From Fulvia fulva (lineage: Eukaryota > Ascomycota > Dothideomycetes > Mycosphaerellales > Mycosphaerellaceae), in assembly GCF_020509005.1 (NCBI RefSeq), contig NC_063015.1:1240001-1304000 (forward strand): DNA of 64,000 nt, in the 5' to 3' direction. Under the pieces are notes generated by a model. That model was not told the DNA's origin. It saw only the letters and a list, made by a program, of their open reading frames with translations, and ran no database searches. Below, in pieces: positions 32,820-44,952 of the stretch. The position numbers were made by a program, and so were the translations under genes. The first letter of the stretch is position 1; each line of letters begins with the position of its first letter.

Positions 32820-35800
32820 CTACTTTCTCGCATTCGAAATACTCGACATTGCAAGATTCGCCGGTGCCTGAGGCGATCTAGGTCCAGGACTGCCCGCCCT
32901 GCTTGGCGCCGCCGTGGGTGCAGCGGAGCGGTTGTGGCTCATGTGAGCACGGACAAGGTGGCCTGCTGCAAGGGCTGAGCATAGTGAAAGTTCACCCGCC
33001 AGCACACCTGCGGCGACAACTTGGGCGAGCTGCTGGGAGTTCTTGCCGGGTGTTGTGGGGTGGGCACCTCGCACGCCGAGCATGTCGAGCATTGCTGCTT
33101 GTGGTTCGAGAACTGTGCCGCCACCGATTGTGCCGACCTCGATGCTGGGCATAGACACGGAGATTTGGAGGTTGCCGTTTAAGCTGTAAACATGTTAGTA
33201 CTCTGCTCAGATCCCAGGCGCTGCCAGATGACTTACTTCTTCATGACAGTAATACAATTACTGCTCTCCACATTCTGCGCCGGATCCTGACCTGTGGCGA
33301 GGAAGATGGCAGTCACAATGTTGGCAGCATGTGCGTTGAAGCCACCTATACTTCCAGCCATAGCACTTCCGATCAAGTTCTTCGAGATGTTGAGCTCAAC
33401 GAGAGCATCAACATTACTCTTGAGCACACTTTGTACAACGTCCTTGGGGATGATAGCCTCAGCGACGACACTCTTACCACGACCATCAATCCAGTTGATG
33501 GCAGCGGGCTTCTTGTCTGTACAGTAATTACCAGAAACGGAAATGATGGCCATGTCGGTGAAGCCAGCTTCTTGGGACATGACGCTAAGAGCCTTCTCGA
33601 CACCCTTCGAGATCATGTTCATACCCATGGCGTCACCTGTTGTGGTCTTGAAGCGAACGTAGACGTATGTGCCTGCGATGGTCGACTTCAGCTCTTGAAG
33701 TCGTGCGAAGCGAGAGGTAGAGTTGAAGGCGTCCTTCATGACTTTCTGGCCATCGACACTGTCGAGCCAGACCTTGGCGGCAGCAGCACGGGTGAGAGTT
33801 TCAAAGCCAATGCAAGGTCCACGAGTCATACCATCGGCAGTAAGGACAGTTACAGCACCTCCACCAGCATTGATAGCTTTGCAGCCTCTGCTCGTGCTTG
33901 CAACAAGCACACCTTCGGTGGTGGCCATGGGCAAGAAGTAGCTTTGGCCGTTGATAACCAATGGTCCAGCAACACCAAGTGGAAGCGGCATGTATCCAAT
34001 GACGTTTTCACAGCAAGCGCCGAAGACACGCTCGTAGTCGAAGTGCTCGTAAGGGAGCTTGGACTTCTCCAGCTTCAAGGTGAGGGCAGATGTGGCGGGT
34101 GTACGCGAGATGACGGATCTGCGGATCTTGACAGCACGAGTCTTGTCTTCAATCGTCTTCTCCAGAGCGTAGCCAGGAATCTTGCCACGAACAGCCAGAT
34201 CTAGGAGTTCAGTGTCGTCAAGTATCGGTGCCTTCTTTGCGGCAAGGATCTTCTCGCACTCTTCTCTTGTGCGCTTGCCTTCCTTGTTGACCAGCTCTTC
34301 GACTTGTGCATCATCCGCCTCATGCTTCTCAGTCCTGATGGCTGCGGGCGCCACTGCATGTCCGTTCGCCTTTGGCTTGGGTGCGATCAGTTCAGTCTGA
34401 GCTACAGGTGTAGAAGGCTGACTCATTTCGTCCGGCGATTGGATGGTCCACCTCGCGGCGTTGAACAAGTATCCGTTGAGCACCAAGCTCAAGGCAAGAG
34501 CAATGATAACCCACTTGCTAAGCGTTGGATCCTCGAAACTCTTCAATAGACTTTCAACCACTCTGCCGCCCAACACGGAGAACATGCCACTTTGGTAGTC
34601 GCCGTCGAACAGTGTCCAGTCAGATGCCTCTTCAGGTGCTGCGTAGTGTACAGATGGGTACTGCAGCTCGTACTTGATCGGGTTGAAAACGGTGACACTA
34701 ATTGGCTGTTGGCTCTTCTCAGCAGTGGCAAAGAGAAAGTCCAAACCATTGCCAGCAACCTTGAATGGATCCATCGGAGGTTGCGTCACCACACTCGACA
34801 GACCAGCGGTAGTGACAGGCGCATTGTTGCGATGGCCTCGGAAAGGCATGGTGCAGAGATTCAGCACATTGATGAGCAAGAAGCCGCTAACCATCAGGAC
34901 CTTGAAACGTGGAATGCTGCCGTCGCGAGCCTTCTTGCCAAAGATGCTGTTTGCACTGTCGAGGTTGCCACTGGAGTAATCATTGCTGTTTGCGACATTC
35001 TCTGCTACACGTCGGCTCACACCATCGTCCTCCAGAGCTCTGCGCAGGTTGACGTGGCGCTTGATGCGGTTGATCTCGAGCTTGATTGTCAAGATCGATG
35101 TGTAGAACGTGAAAAGCAGGATGCAGTCGAAAAATAATGTCCAAGCAGCCAGGAAGCAGAATTGCTTGAGACCGCCTTGAATGCCAGAAGCCGCACCAAT
35201 GCAGAGAATGGCGATCTCGATGGCGTAGTCGCGCACAATCTCGAAGCCGCGCTCGCGGACGGCAGTCACCACGGCGTTCTGGATGGTAAGCGGCGCATCT
35301 CCGTTGCCTCCAGGTGTTGTGTTGCCATTCCTTGCCTGGACCGATGCAGCCAGAACAGCCTGCGTGAGCATGATTGGTTTCTCAAACCCCACTGTGACGA
35401 CCAAGAAAGGAACACCCTCGGAGAGCAAGACGACATTTTCCGGAACTCCGAGCTTGAGCGTGACCATCAGTCCGAACAAGAAAGCGAATGCGGATGAGAA
35501 GAGGGTAGTGGTCGCGAGCCAGAAGTTGGATCCGAGGCGGCGCATGCTCATGAAGAGCGAAGCAAAGGTCAGGTACATGGAGATGTAGCCCAAAGACATG
35601 ATGACGATATCGAGAGTCTCGGCATTCTTGATGAGATCCAGGAAGGAGTCCCAGGCGTTTTGAGCCCACTCGAGCATGCCACCCGAGCCAGGAGCTCTCT
35701 TGGCCGTCTTCATCAGCCACTTTTGTTGTTCTGGTTCATCGTCCGAGCCATCGCCATCGTCCTCTTGTGGGAGGCGGGCAGGTGAAGCAGGGATCTCCTT

Positions 35801-36358
35801 GACAGTCTCGAAGAAGCGCGCGGTCTCTTCAAAAGGCATGGAGAAGGCGAGCATGGTGTCTGAGGACACAGCAGAGAGGATGTTCTCACTCGCTGGCAGT
35901 AGTTGCACAGATGAGCCCTGCGGTATAGGCACCTTCTGCGCGACTGGAGCAGCATTGGGAGAGTTGGTGCCCGAGTCCAAAAAGTCCAAGGTCACCAGCG
36001 CGATATCCTCTTCCTTGTCATTCTTCCTCCTGCTTGCGCCATTCTCCTCGACCTGCCACTTCCAAGCTGTTTCTGGTCCGAGGTGCAGGCTTCTGCTTCC
36101 TGTCGAGAGCGCAGTGAAGTCGACCTTGTTACCACTAACGGGCGAGGGTTGGAAGAAGCCCGTTTCTAGGAGATTGACGTAGAATACGCTGCTGAGCACT
36201 GTGATGAAGACGATGGTGCGGATTGGGTGTGTGCATGCCTTTACGGACACTGTCTGCAAGTGGGGAGTGATGGCGCTGCTGTACGTGCCAGGCTTTTTCG
36301 GGTCGGTGATGTCGTAGTTTCGTCGCCATCGGCTGGGAGTGAGTTGTGAGCCCAGCAT
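32820..36358 (-). CDS. HMG1: 3-hydroxy-3-methylglutaryl-CoA reductase
   Basis: Two exons (33237-36358, 32820-33183) with a 53-bp intron, 1161 residues, the usual size for filamentous fungi. It makes mevalonate, the committed step of sterol and isoprenoid synthesis, in the ER membrane. An N-terminal TM segment ([20 protein letters not shown]) is followed by a lumenal loop, then a sterol-sensing region at about residues 250-430 ([31 protein letters not shown]). The catalytic domain starts near residue 785: [57 protein letters not shown] and the catalytic His in [10 protein letters not shown]. The frame is open upstream to 36604, but the ATG at 36358 gives the conserved fungal start. A GATGC array lies about 310 bp upstream. 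Confidence 0.96.
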
Positions 36359-37733
36359 GTTGAAGACGCTGGAGCAAAGTGTAGTGATACTACGCTGTCG
36401 CGCAGCACGGAATGGGGTGTTTTCAGGAGATATGCAGCGTGGGAGGTGGTTGCCAGAAAAATGGTACGACTCCGTTAGTTCTTGGAAGTCGCGTCTCGCA
36501 TTCCGTGCTTGCCCGAAGATGTCACTGCCGCTGCTGTTGCGTTCCTGCCCTGTCGCTGTGTGGCCTTGGTGCCTGAGTCTGTACAATGCTTCACGAGGAA
36601 ACAAATTCTGGTGCTCGGTTGCTGTCGATCAACGTGACCATGTGCTGCAGCTGGGGCAGTTTGAGGGATGCGATGCGATGCGATGCGATGCGATGCGATG
36701 CGATGCGATGCGATGCCATGCGACTTGGGCCTTGCAATTGTTCTTCCCACGCCTCCACCAATTTCTTTCCCACAAGGTCGAGAGACAAAGGGGAGCAACA
36801 CACAAGTCGAAAAGCTCTCGAGACCCTTTCACACTCCGCTCGCTCTCTCTCTCCTCTCCTCAACGGCCGGTAGTACTGTATCTTTCACCCACTCACACCC
36901 ACCCGCCACAGTCGGTGTGCACCGGGGGCTGCTGCTGCTAGAGCAAGTCGGCAAGTTTCCCGCCAGGGACACAACCAACCAGAGATCCAGAATCGGATGC
37001 CCTCCGCAAGTCTGTTTTATCGCGAGATGAGCTTTGAGATGTTATCTGATGGAAATGATTGTGAACACAATGCCGACACTGCGATCGTATACAGGACACG
37101 AAGATGGAGAGTGAAAGCCAGCGCAGTGCCACATCAACACTGGAAGCGCAGCAATGCCTTCATCACTTCTCGATCAGCTGTCAAACAGGAAATCAGATCA
37201 TCTGCATCTGATAATGCGAGCGCCACAGCCAGCCAGCAGCATTCATTGCGTGGCTGTTTTGGCTGTGCAAAAGCTTTTGCGCCGAGCGACCGCCTGAACG
37301 ACCATCTTCTCTCATGTTGGAACCAAGTTATGCGTATGCCCGAATCTCAGCGCAGCTGCAAGATTGCAGACCCTTTGCGTGTCATGTTTGACGTCTACGT
37401 ATATGGCGGTGCTGTCGCATATCGCCATGGAAAAAGTATGCCGATCGGCAGGCCTCTGCAACGTTCGCGTGGACCTGCTCGTCCGAGGGCACGAGACCAC
37501 ATCGACATCGAATGTAACCACTGTCCACCGATGCTACACTCGAGCATCAACCACAGTCACAGATGTTGGAAGTTGGAACGGCGCCACCTGTCATCTCGAG
37601 CCCGAAAGGCCGGAATAAGCATCCTCGAGGTTCCTCGCGCTGTGCATGGAGTATGCCTGTACAATCGGGTACGAACTTCAAATTGCATCATCATCGCTGC
37701 CAGCGAGGCTGTCGAAGTCTTCAAGGTCAGACA
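36359..37733. other. Intergenic, 1.37 kb, HMGR upstream region
   Basis: Upstream of HMG-CoA reductase and 3' of the DUF3605 gene. It contains the pentanucleotide array at 36667-36721 and CT-rich tracts near 36835-36865. No sterol-responsive element was identified with confidence. No gene called. Confidence 0.5.
36667..36721 (+). repeat. Pentanucleotide microsatellite (GATGC)10
   Basis: Ten perfect GATGC copies at 36667-36716, then one imperfect CATGC. On the HMGR coding strand it reads GCATC. It sits about 310 bp before the HMGR start codon, within likely promoter or 5' leader. Confidence 0.95.
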
Positions 37734-38453
37734 TCAGGTGGTTAACTTGATGCCTCCAACATCTCCCTCATATCGCCCTCCCTTCACCTCCCTGAACAGC
37801 GGCACATCACCACCCGTAATTCCCTCAACGAACTTAGGGTCCGGATCAAACAGCATAACGTGCAGATGTTCCACGGCATGCACACTCTTCAAACCCGCCC
37901 AATTCTTGAACCATATTACGTTTTCTCTGCCGCACTTACTCGCGAAAGTCTGCTCAACAAAGTCATCTACCAGTGCCCTGGTCTCTGAAGACATGTCGCC
38001 GATGTCTGACGAAGGGTCTGCGGGAAGATGGAACTTGGTCCAAACAACCAAATGTACAATCCTCTTGTCGATACCGTAAGGCCAGTCGTTGTAGAGGATC
38101 TTGTAGTCCTCGGGATTTGTGAAGGCTTCACCGGATGGAGAGAGATCGTTCCAGTGCAGTCGTTCACGCATGACGAAGTTCATGATACTACCATGCTCCC
38201 TCACGAGCTTTGCGCAGTATTCACGATAGAGGCGAAGCTCACTGGGCACTCTGTCGAAGTCGGCGAGGCGGTTTTCGAGGATGATGTTCTTGACTTGTTG
38301 CCATGATTGGCGGTGGTACTGAGAGTCGGGAGTGCTGAGGATGCCTCTGTCTTTCTCGTTGTCGAAGGCGTAGCGCAGAAACTCTGGACAATCTTCCGTC
38401 CAAGAGGCCTTGGGTACATTGACATTCCAGAACGGTACCGTCTCACAAGCCAT
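37734..38453 (-). CDS. DUF3605 protein (N-acetylglucosamine-induced protein 1-like)
   Basis: Single exon, 239 residues from ATG 38453, where family members normally begin (here FWNVNVPKASWTEDCPEFLR). Conserved blocks are SWQQVKNIILENRL, LRLYREYCAKLVREHGSI, DYKILYNDWPYGIDKRIVHL, DDFVEQTFA and VIWFKNWAGLKSVHAVEHLHV, in the usual order for DUF3605. Members are cytosolic fungal proteins named after a gene induced by N-acetylglucosamine; no reaction is established. The open frame extends upstream to 38657, but that stretch lacks family features. Confidence 0.88.
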   Translation of the reverse strand: MACETVPFWNVNVPKASWTEDCPEFLRYAFDNEKDRGILSTPDSQYHRQSWQQVKNIILENRLADFDRVPSELRLYREYCAKLVREHGSIMNFVMRERLHWNDLSPSGEAFTNPEDYKILYNDWPYGIDKRIVHLVVWTKFHLPADPSSDIGDMSSETRALVDDFVEQTFASKCGRENVIWFKNWAGLKSVHAVEHLHVMLFDPDPKFVEGITGGDVPLFREVKGGRYEGDVGGIKLTT

Positions 38454-39629
38454 GGCGGTCTGGTCATGCAAGTCAGTACACTCATCTACCGACGTCAAAA
38501 TCCCCTCATCCGGTACGGCTTGCATCACGGCGCACGCCCTGTTGCTTACTTTGCGCCTCACGCAAACGTGGCAGGAAACTTCCGACGTCCTACGATACTC
38601 TGTCTCGGAATCTGTATCATGGTGGCCTCGAAAACGCAATCTTATGCCTCCGACCATTCACCACCGGTAGAGACGTCTTATCGCATGGTCTTGATGAACT
38701 GCCATGCAAATTACTGCATCATGCAGATCTACCCGCAAGAAGCAGGAGGTGGCCGAGGGTGCAAATGTTATCCGTCACAGCGCGTCGTGGCAGTTTCGCG
38801 TAAAGCGGGACTTCCAAGGTTTAGGGAGCAAATCTTGGTGCTCTGAATAGAAACGCGTTGACACGTACCGACTTGACAAGAGTGGCACTTTCGTCGACAA
38901 ACGTTGTCGTTGGTTTCCGCTGGCTGTCACTTTGCAACTCGCCGGATAGCAGGCACGGCAGGGCCCTGGGCACGGACGCACAATTATCATTTTGTTCATC
39001 ATCAGCTTGCATCGTCTCAACCGAAATCGCAGCTGGCTCCTATTGCCGTAAGCGTGGGTCGACGTGCAGATCAATGAATGCATGCAGTGCATGTTCAGAG
39101 CCGTTCTGGCCGCCGACTGGCTGTTGCTTCCACATGTGACATGCCCCTGACATACTCGGCGCTTGATTCTCTGAGCGCCATCCGGCATCGTCGTGCGTGC
39201 CAGGGCCCAGTTGTGCTAGCACAGACATCTCGTATCCTACACACTTCTCCACGATACAGAACTCACGGTCGTTACTGCTAGTCATAACATTCACACCTAT
39301 TGCTACCTCCCGTAGTCACGACTGCCGAAAGACGAGGGCTGCGCCCGCGCCTGCGCCTGCGCCTTCGAGGAAACAAAACAGCGAAAAGACGCGGCGATCG
39401 AGCGAGAGCGACTCCTGAAACGAGCACGAGACTGGACATCCAGTCTGCCAGACACCGCGCACTTGCCTCGGATACTCCAGCATCCTTCTCCACGGCCTGA
39501 ACTCCGGCGAACGACTGCCATCGGGCCAGCACCGCGACACCGAACGTCAACAGTCGATCGTCTTGATTGCCTCTGTCGCATGGTCTTCATTCCGCAGCCC
39601 TTCGAGTCCGGAGTTGAGGAGTGAGCGTC
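38454..39629. other. Intergenic, 1.18 kb, between divergent genes
   Basis: Shared upstream region of the DUF3605 gene (minus) and Spa2 (plus). A short GCGCCTGCGCCT run lies near 39345. No gene called; probable 5' leader of Spa2 from about 39,400. Confidence 0.4.
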
Positions 39630-42293
39630 ATGTCGCGGACGGACGTGGGCCCTTCACCTCTGTCACCCTTTTCTATGAGCAGCAACGCCTCGGACTCCGT
39701 TGTTGGACGATACGCCGGCGGAAGCATCAGTCACCCCGCGGGGACGCCCAACGACGTGCCATATAGTGGTGGACCGTATGGCGCCGCGAGACCAACCGGG
39801 AGCTCACCACCATCCTCGCAACACCCCAGCGGCTCGACCGATCTGTCGCGACCCTCGATGGTCGGCAGCAGCGTGAATGGCAACCGACCGCCTTCGACCG
39901 CCTCTTCCGTCGGCATGTCGAACGATGGTCGCATGGGCTTTGGGAGGCCACCGCCGGGGAATCGCGACAGCGGGAGGAGTACTTACAACCCAGATGGCGA
40001 AGAAGCCTTGTCAAGACACTACGCTGCGTTGAAGAACCACCTGGCGAAACACCTGCAAGATGAGACGGGCAACATCAGACCTAACAGGGCGCGAGACAAG
40101 CTGTTGCGGCTGTCTGTCACGCAGTTCATGGAGCTCAGTACAGATGTGTACGACGAGCTGATCCGCAGAGAGGACGAGCGAATGCAGCGAGTGGACAGTG
40201 TCCCACGATTTCTCCCCCCGAAGCAGAACTTCCACCCCAAACGGAATCAAGCACGGCAAAAGCTGTCCACTTTGCCCCTCGAGCGCTTTCGGCAGCTCGC
40301 GACAGACGTCTTCTACGAACTTGAGCGGAGGATACCTCGATTTGCTGGCGGCAACATAAGTCGACCTAGGAGCACGACCAGTAACGCTAGCAGCCGCAGT
40401 CAAGTGCCGAGTCAAGGTGGTCCGCGGCCGCCTCCTGGACAATACCGCTACCCTCCACCGGGAGGTCGAGGTCGTGGCTATCCACCTCCTAGTCCTTATG
40501 GTCCAGGTCCGGGTGGCATGATGTCGCCAGGTCCTCGAAGACCCAGCGAAGCAGGATCACTCGGTCGGCCACTTCCGAAACATTTTCAGAGCAGTACTAT
40601 CATCCCGAACAAGAGCATCATGGTCGAAGACGATGAGGTGGAAGACGATGAAGATGCATTTGGCCTGGATCACATCTCGAATGGCATCAGCCAGCGACCA
40701 GATACAGGGTCAGCTGAGGACAGGGAGAAGATTCAGGCTCAAGAGATGGAGATATCCGAACTGAAGGAAAAGCTCGCGAGCCTAGAAACACAAAAAGGTT
40801 CATCAGAAGAAGAGCGTACAGCCTGGACGACTCTGCGGGAGGAGCTTGAGCAGAAGAATGTGGACGCTACAACTTTGGTCGACAGTCTACAGCAAGAGCT
40901 GGCCTCGTTCAGGTCCAAGTCGGAAGATGATGATGAGATTCGCGAACAACATAATCGTAATATGCAAGCACTGCAAGATCAGCTCGAGGAAATGCATGAG
41001 CGCCGAGAGGAGCTTGAGCAGATGCTGCAAACGCACCAGGAAGAGAATGACAACCTCCGCGATCAGCTTACCCACGTACCTCAGCACGACGACGATCTCA
41101 AGCTGCTGCAAGTACAAATCGAGACACACCAAGCGGAGAGTGAAGGACTGAAACGACAGCTGCAAGCCCGCAAAGATTCCATGCCTTCGGCAGATCACGA
41201 ACAGCGGATACACGAGCTGGAGGAAGAGCTTAGCAGGCAAGAGAAGATATCTAATGAAGTCCGCGAAGAGGCTATGACCTACCTCCGAGAAATGCGCGAG
41301 CTCAGCAGGCGGAACGATGTAGCAATCGAGCAAGAAGAGAAGATGGCAGCCAAGATCTCGCAACTGGAGAAGGACAATGATGCATGGCGACAACGTTATG
41401 CTAAGATCAAGGCACAGAACAAGTCGCTACGAGCATCCACGATGGGTCTTGGTCTCCAGACCGGTCTTGATACTGGAAGTCTGGTACGACAGGAAGGCTT
41501 GATCTCGGAAGGCGGTCTGGTACGAGATACGGATGTCACCCGCTTCCAGCTATCTGTCGACGACCTGCTGAAGACCGCACGACAGCAAAGCACAGAAGCC
41601 ATGCTGGAAAGTGTCAAGGCTGTAGTCGTCAGCGTACAGTCGATAACTTCAGCTGTGCGCACAGATGGCTACCCGTCGCCAGCGCCGTCACCATCAAGTC
41701 CCGAGACGAACATGCAGCAAGTACCAAGTGTCGGCAAGCTGAAAGCTAGAGTGACTGGCACAGCCAACAGCCTCATCACTGCGACAAAGCAGCACGCCGC
41801 TTCGCATGGTCTGTCGCCTGTCGCCCTACTTGACGCCGCTGCCAGCAACCTCACCGCCTCCATGGTGGAGCTCATCAAAGCCGCGAAGATCAGACCCTCG
41901 AACAAGTCCGAATTGGCGGATCTCGACGCTGTTGATGAGCTAGGTGCTTGCTACGATGACAGTCTCTCGCCGACTGGAGGTGCGGGCCCGCTTAGTCTGC
42001 AGGTCCCAACAATTGCCACGGCGACGACTACAACATCGACCGAGAAGACACTCCCCCAACCACCCCAAGCTGAAGCAAAGAAAGGCACCGGCGGCTGGTT
42101 TGGCTGGGCAGGCAAATGGAACGATGACCGCTCAGACGACAGCAGCGATAACGCAAAGGCAGGGCAGCAGACTCAGACACCAACCTCAGCAGCTGCGAAA
42201 ACGAATGGCGAGCACGTCCGTGTCCAGCCTCCGGGCCGTGCGTCCACGACCTACACGGACGACAGCGACGGCGAATACGATCCATACCGGTAG
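39630..42293 (+). CDS. SPA2: Polarisome scaffold Spa2
   Basis: Single exon, 887 residues. The ATG at 39630 is used because the codon opening the frame at 39621 is GTG. A Ser/Pro/Gly-rich N-terminus leads to two Spa2-homology (GIT-type) repeats at about residues 128-165 and 205-235 (RDKLLRLSVTQFMELSTDVY and RQKLSTLPLERFRQLATDVF). These bind MAPK-pathway and polarity partners in yeast. A Pro/Gly linker follows, then a coiled coil at about 365-600 (EMEISELKEKL through KDNDAWRQRYAKIK). A conserved C-terminal helical region holds the FQLSVDDLLKTARQQSTEAM segment. It marks hyphal tips with formins and Bud6. No lesions. Confidence 0.93.
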   Translation: MSRTDVGPSPLSPFSMSSNASDSVVGRYAGGSISHPAGTPNDVPYSGGPYGAARPTGSSPPSSQHPSGSTDLSRPSMVGSSVNGNRPPSTASSVGMSNDGRMGFGRPPPGNRDSGRSTYNPDGEEALSRHYAALKNHLAKHLQDETGNIRPNRARDKLLRLSVTQFMELSTDVYDELIRREDERMQRVDSVPRFLPPKQNFHPKRNQARQKLSTLPLERFRQLATDVFYELERRIPRFAGGNISRPRSTTSNASSRSQVPSQGGPRPPPGQYRYPPPGGRGRGYPPPSPYGPGPGGMMSPGPRRPSEAGSLGRPLPKHFQSSTIIPNKSIMVEDDEVEDDEDAFGLDHISNGISQRPDTGSAEDREKIQAQEMEISELKEKLASLETQKGSSEEERTAWTTLREELEQKNVDATTLVDSLQQELASFRSKSEDDDEIREQHNRNMQALQDQLEEMHERREELEQMLQTHQEENDNLRDQLTHVPQHDDDLKLLQVQIETHQAESEGLKRQLQARKDSMPSADHEQRIHELEEELSRQEKISNEVREEAMTYLREMRELSRRNDVAIEQEEKMAAKISQLEKDNDAWRQRYAKIKAQNKSLRASTMGLGLQTGLDTGSLVRQEGLISEGGLVRDTDVTRFQLSVDDLLKTARQQSTEAMLESVKAVVVSVQSITSAVRTDGYPSPAPSPSSPETNMQQVPSVGKLKARVTGTANSLITATKQHAASHGLSPVALLDAAASNLTASMVELIKAAKIRPSNKSELADLDAVDELGACYDDSLSPTGGAGPLSLQVPTIATATTTTSTEKTLPQPPQAEAKKGTGGWFGWAGKWNDDRSDDSSDNAKAGQQTQTPTSAAAKTNGEHVRVQPPGRASTTYTDDSDGEYDPYR

Positions 42294-43130
42294 TCTCAGT
42301 ATGTGAAACGATGTCCGCCGCCGATGATTCCGCGGAGAACGACCTCGAGAAAGCACGGCAACACGCCACGATGATGGATGACGACGAAGAAGAAGAAGAA
42401 GAAGAAGAAGAAGAAGAAGAATATAATATTAGTGTGTAAAGCGGAGACTAGAAGTGTCTTGGATCCTGGGAGTCGGCGTTTGAGGTCTTTTCTTGGATAA
42501 TTGGGCAAATAACCCTTTCTGTGGGATGGTCGTACATTTTCGTGGCGACCCTTTTTATACGGCACTATAACGGCATTTTCTTATCAACTGGCTTGGGATT
42601 TCAGATTCGACAGAGATGGACTCGAAAGCGAGAAAGGAAAGGAAGGGAGGGTGGGTTTTGGGATACGAGGGGCTTGGCTTTAATGTGATGAGTTTGGAAT
42701 AGAAGAAGATTTCCATGGGCGGGTGGTATGGGTAGTTGGGTATATTGATATCAACCAAAAGCCATCAGAGAGTGCGATGGCTGGTAGGGGTTGAGATGTG
42801 GTAATGTAGATATTCTGCTGCCATGCAAAGAGGTTCGATCCGAGGGCCCACTTTCTTGAGTGTGGAATTCATCGATTCAACAGCCTGACGGCTTGCTTTC
42901 GAAGAGAAGGCCAATTCGATCCAATTGCAGTGTTGTCGGGTGGCAGGTACAGAAGAGAAGACTTGAGGTGATGGCAAACGCTTTGCCGGATCGGGGAACA
43001 AAGGACGACTTTTCCTTGGATATTGGTCATGAAGGGATCATTTCGTCTCCACCTTGCATTGCTGGAGAACGCAGCTCTTGATTTCGGCCGCTAACTTGAG
43101 TGACACAGTATCTGAGCCGTGCAAGAGAAT
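42294..43130. other. Intergenic, 837 bp
   Basis: 3' flank of Spa2 with a (GAA)12 tract, then upstream sequence of kinase-like copy C. No gene called. Confidence 0.4.
42386..42421 (+). repeat. Trinucleotide microsatellite (GAA)12
   Basis: Twelve GAA copies in the probable 3' UTR of Spa2, about 90 bp after the stop codon, followed by ATATAATATT. Confidence 0.95.
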
Positions 43131-44778
43131 ATGGCGGCTCCGGCGGCTCAAGAATTTTGGAACGGCGATGCCTTACCAATCTATGGCGACTGGGACAACG
43201 ATCAGGTTGTCAACAATCTTCGATACGGAAGCATGTTCAACAGCGCCGCAATTGCGAGCACAATCGTCTCTGGATCCAACGTGCCGGGCCCATGGCATGG
43301 GATAGAGTGTTTGGGAAGTGGTGGATCAGGTCAGGCTGTACTTTACGCACGCTTTGATGCTGCAAATGCGATAAGAGAGGTCAGTAACATCATCTCGAAG
43401 AGGCTGTACTGTCGCTAATCAATATCGGCAGCGATTGGTTGTGAAGAAAGTACAATGCGCAGCTTCGGACTGGTATACACCAATGAAATGGCCCGGGCCA
43501 ACTGATGGGAATGACGACCGGAATTACAACGCTGGGATGAATCATTCTCAAAGTATGGAAACGCTGATACACCGAAAACTATCTCGACGGCGCTGCAACG
43601 CCTTATTGGAGTATATTGGTCACAGCCCAGTGGAGCAAAAGCATTGGCGCTACAGGCTGTTCACGCAATACGCTGACCAAGGGGCTCTCGATGAAGTTAT
43701 AAGCTACTATCGCCAACACGTCCGCGAAGCGCCCGAATGGGGGAACCCTGAAGCGTTCATATGGTATTGCTTCCAGAATCTTGCCCGTGCCGCACGGGTT
43801 ATGGAGTGCGGTGATGAGACCTTGCCCGAAGTTTCTGGCTGGAGGAGTGTCGTGCACCGCGGCATCAAGCCAGGGAATGTTTTGCTGCAGAGCCCGGCTA
43901 CATACTGGACCTGCAGCACAGTGGCGGCTGTACCCGATACCTGTGAGTTCACATGTTCTTACGTATATATGGGATCGTCGTTATTGACCGTGGTTGCCAG
44001 AAACTCTCCGACATGGACCTCGCTGTGGAAACGTCTACAACCGATCCGAATAATCCGAGAGCATATCAGGATGCTGGAACACCAGGGGTTTTCGCTCCTG
44101 AGCAGATCCGTTGGATCAATAGTAATACCAGGAGTGTTCATGACACGCCACCTATGAAGTCCGCCACCAATGTATGTGGACATGTCGAGACGACGCAGAG
44201 CGATGACTGACATCGAGAATAGGTCTTCGCCATTGGTCTGACCATATATTGCGAGCTGTTCCTCATCCAATCGTTCTCGAGGATTTTAGCTGACTTTTAT
44301 TTGCTGCTATAGGCCTTGTGTATAGAGTCCTCAGTCCGGGACTGGACTTCAGTGATGGTGAAAGTGTCCAGATGCCTCTTCCGCCGACTGGATTCCCAAT
44401 AGGGGTAGGTACATAGGTCGCTCCAGGCGCTGCTCAGTTTCATGCTAAAGCGTCTCACAGGGTGCTAAGTACTCGGCCACATGGACCGATCTCATGAGGG
44501 AGTGCCTTCGCTACAACCCTTCGGAGCGCCCTTCGCTCAGCTACATTCTTGACACCATCGAGCCCAGGGGCCTGACGGCTGACGATATGCATTTCAAAGG
44601 GATGCGAACTGCTAAGCTGAGAGGGAACACACCTTGGTACGATATTGGGACCTCGATACACCATCTCAGGGGCTTCAACAACGATGTGTACCGCATAGGA
44701 CTGGCTAGGGGCAACACTCAGCCACCTAGGGTGCCGCTGCCTTGGCGACTAAAATCGTGCCCACATGGGAGAAGATGA
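43131..44778 (+). pseudogene. Kinase-like family copy C, frameshifted, HRD lost
   Basis: Six exons can be traced (43131-43379, 43432-43942, 44001-44171, 44223-44235, 44313-44404, 44461-44778); the splicing of the small fourth exon is least sure. Glycine loop GSGGSGQAVLYARFD and RLVVKK (beta3 Lys) are kept. The catalytic loop reads HRGIKPGN (Asp to Gly) and the DFG site reads DMD. A +1 shift near 43,900 is shown because the next segment (AQWRLYPIP, KLSDMDLAVET) matches copies D and E in another frame. The activation-segment end DAGTPGVFAPEQ and the tail FKGMRTAK...VYRIGLARG are clear. Even without the frameshift it would be a pseudokinase. It belongs with D and E, as a subfamily apart from A and B. 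Confidence 0.7.
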
Positions 44779-44952
44779 GAGCCTCTTGCTGCAGCGGAGT
44801 AACATGCGGACTTGGCTGCCGCTGCTTCCTGGGGTTTGCTAGGATACGCGCTGCGGGCAGACGCTATGGTGTTCCGATAAGTGCTGGTAATGCTGGTAAG
44901 GTCCAAATTGTTCTTGAGGAGCTGTAGTCTCATGATTGCCCTGGTATGATGT

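Noticed and set aside
33329..34204. Plus-strand open frame of 291 codons inside HMGR
   Set aside because: Antisense shadow of the catalytic domain; no independent features.
42386..42421. GAA tract as a coding acidic run or regulatory element
   Set aside because: It lies after the Spa2 stop in a probable 3' UTR; treated as a plain microsatellite.
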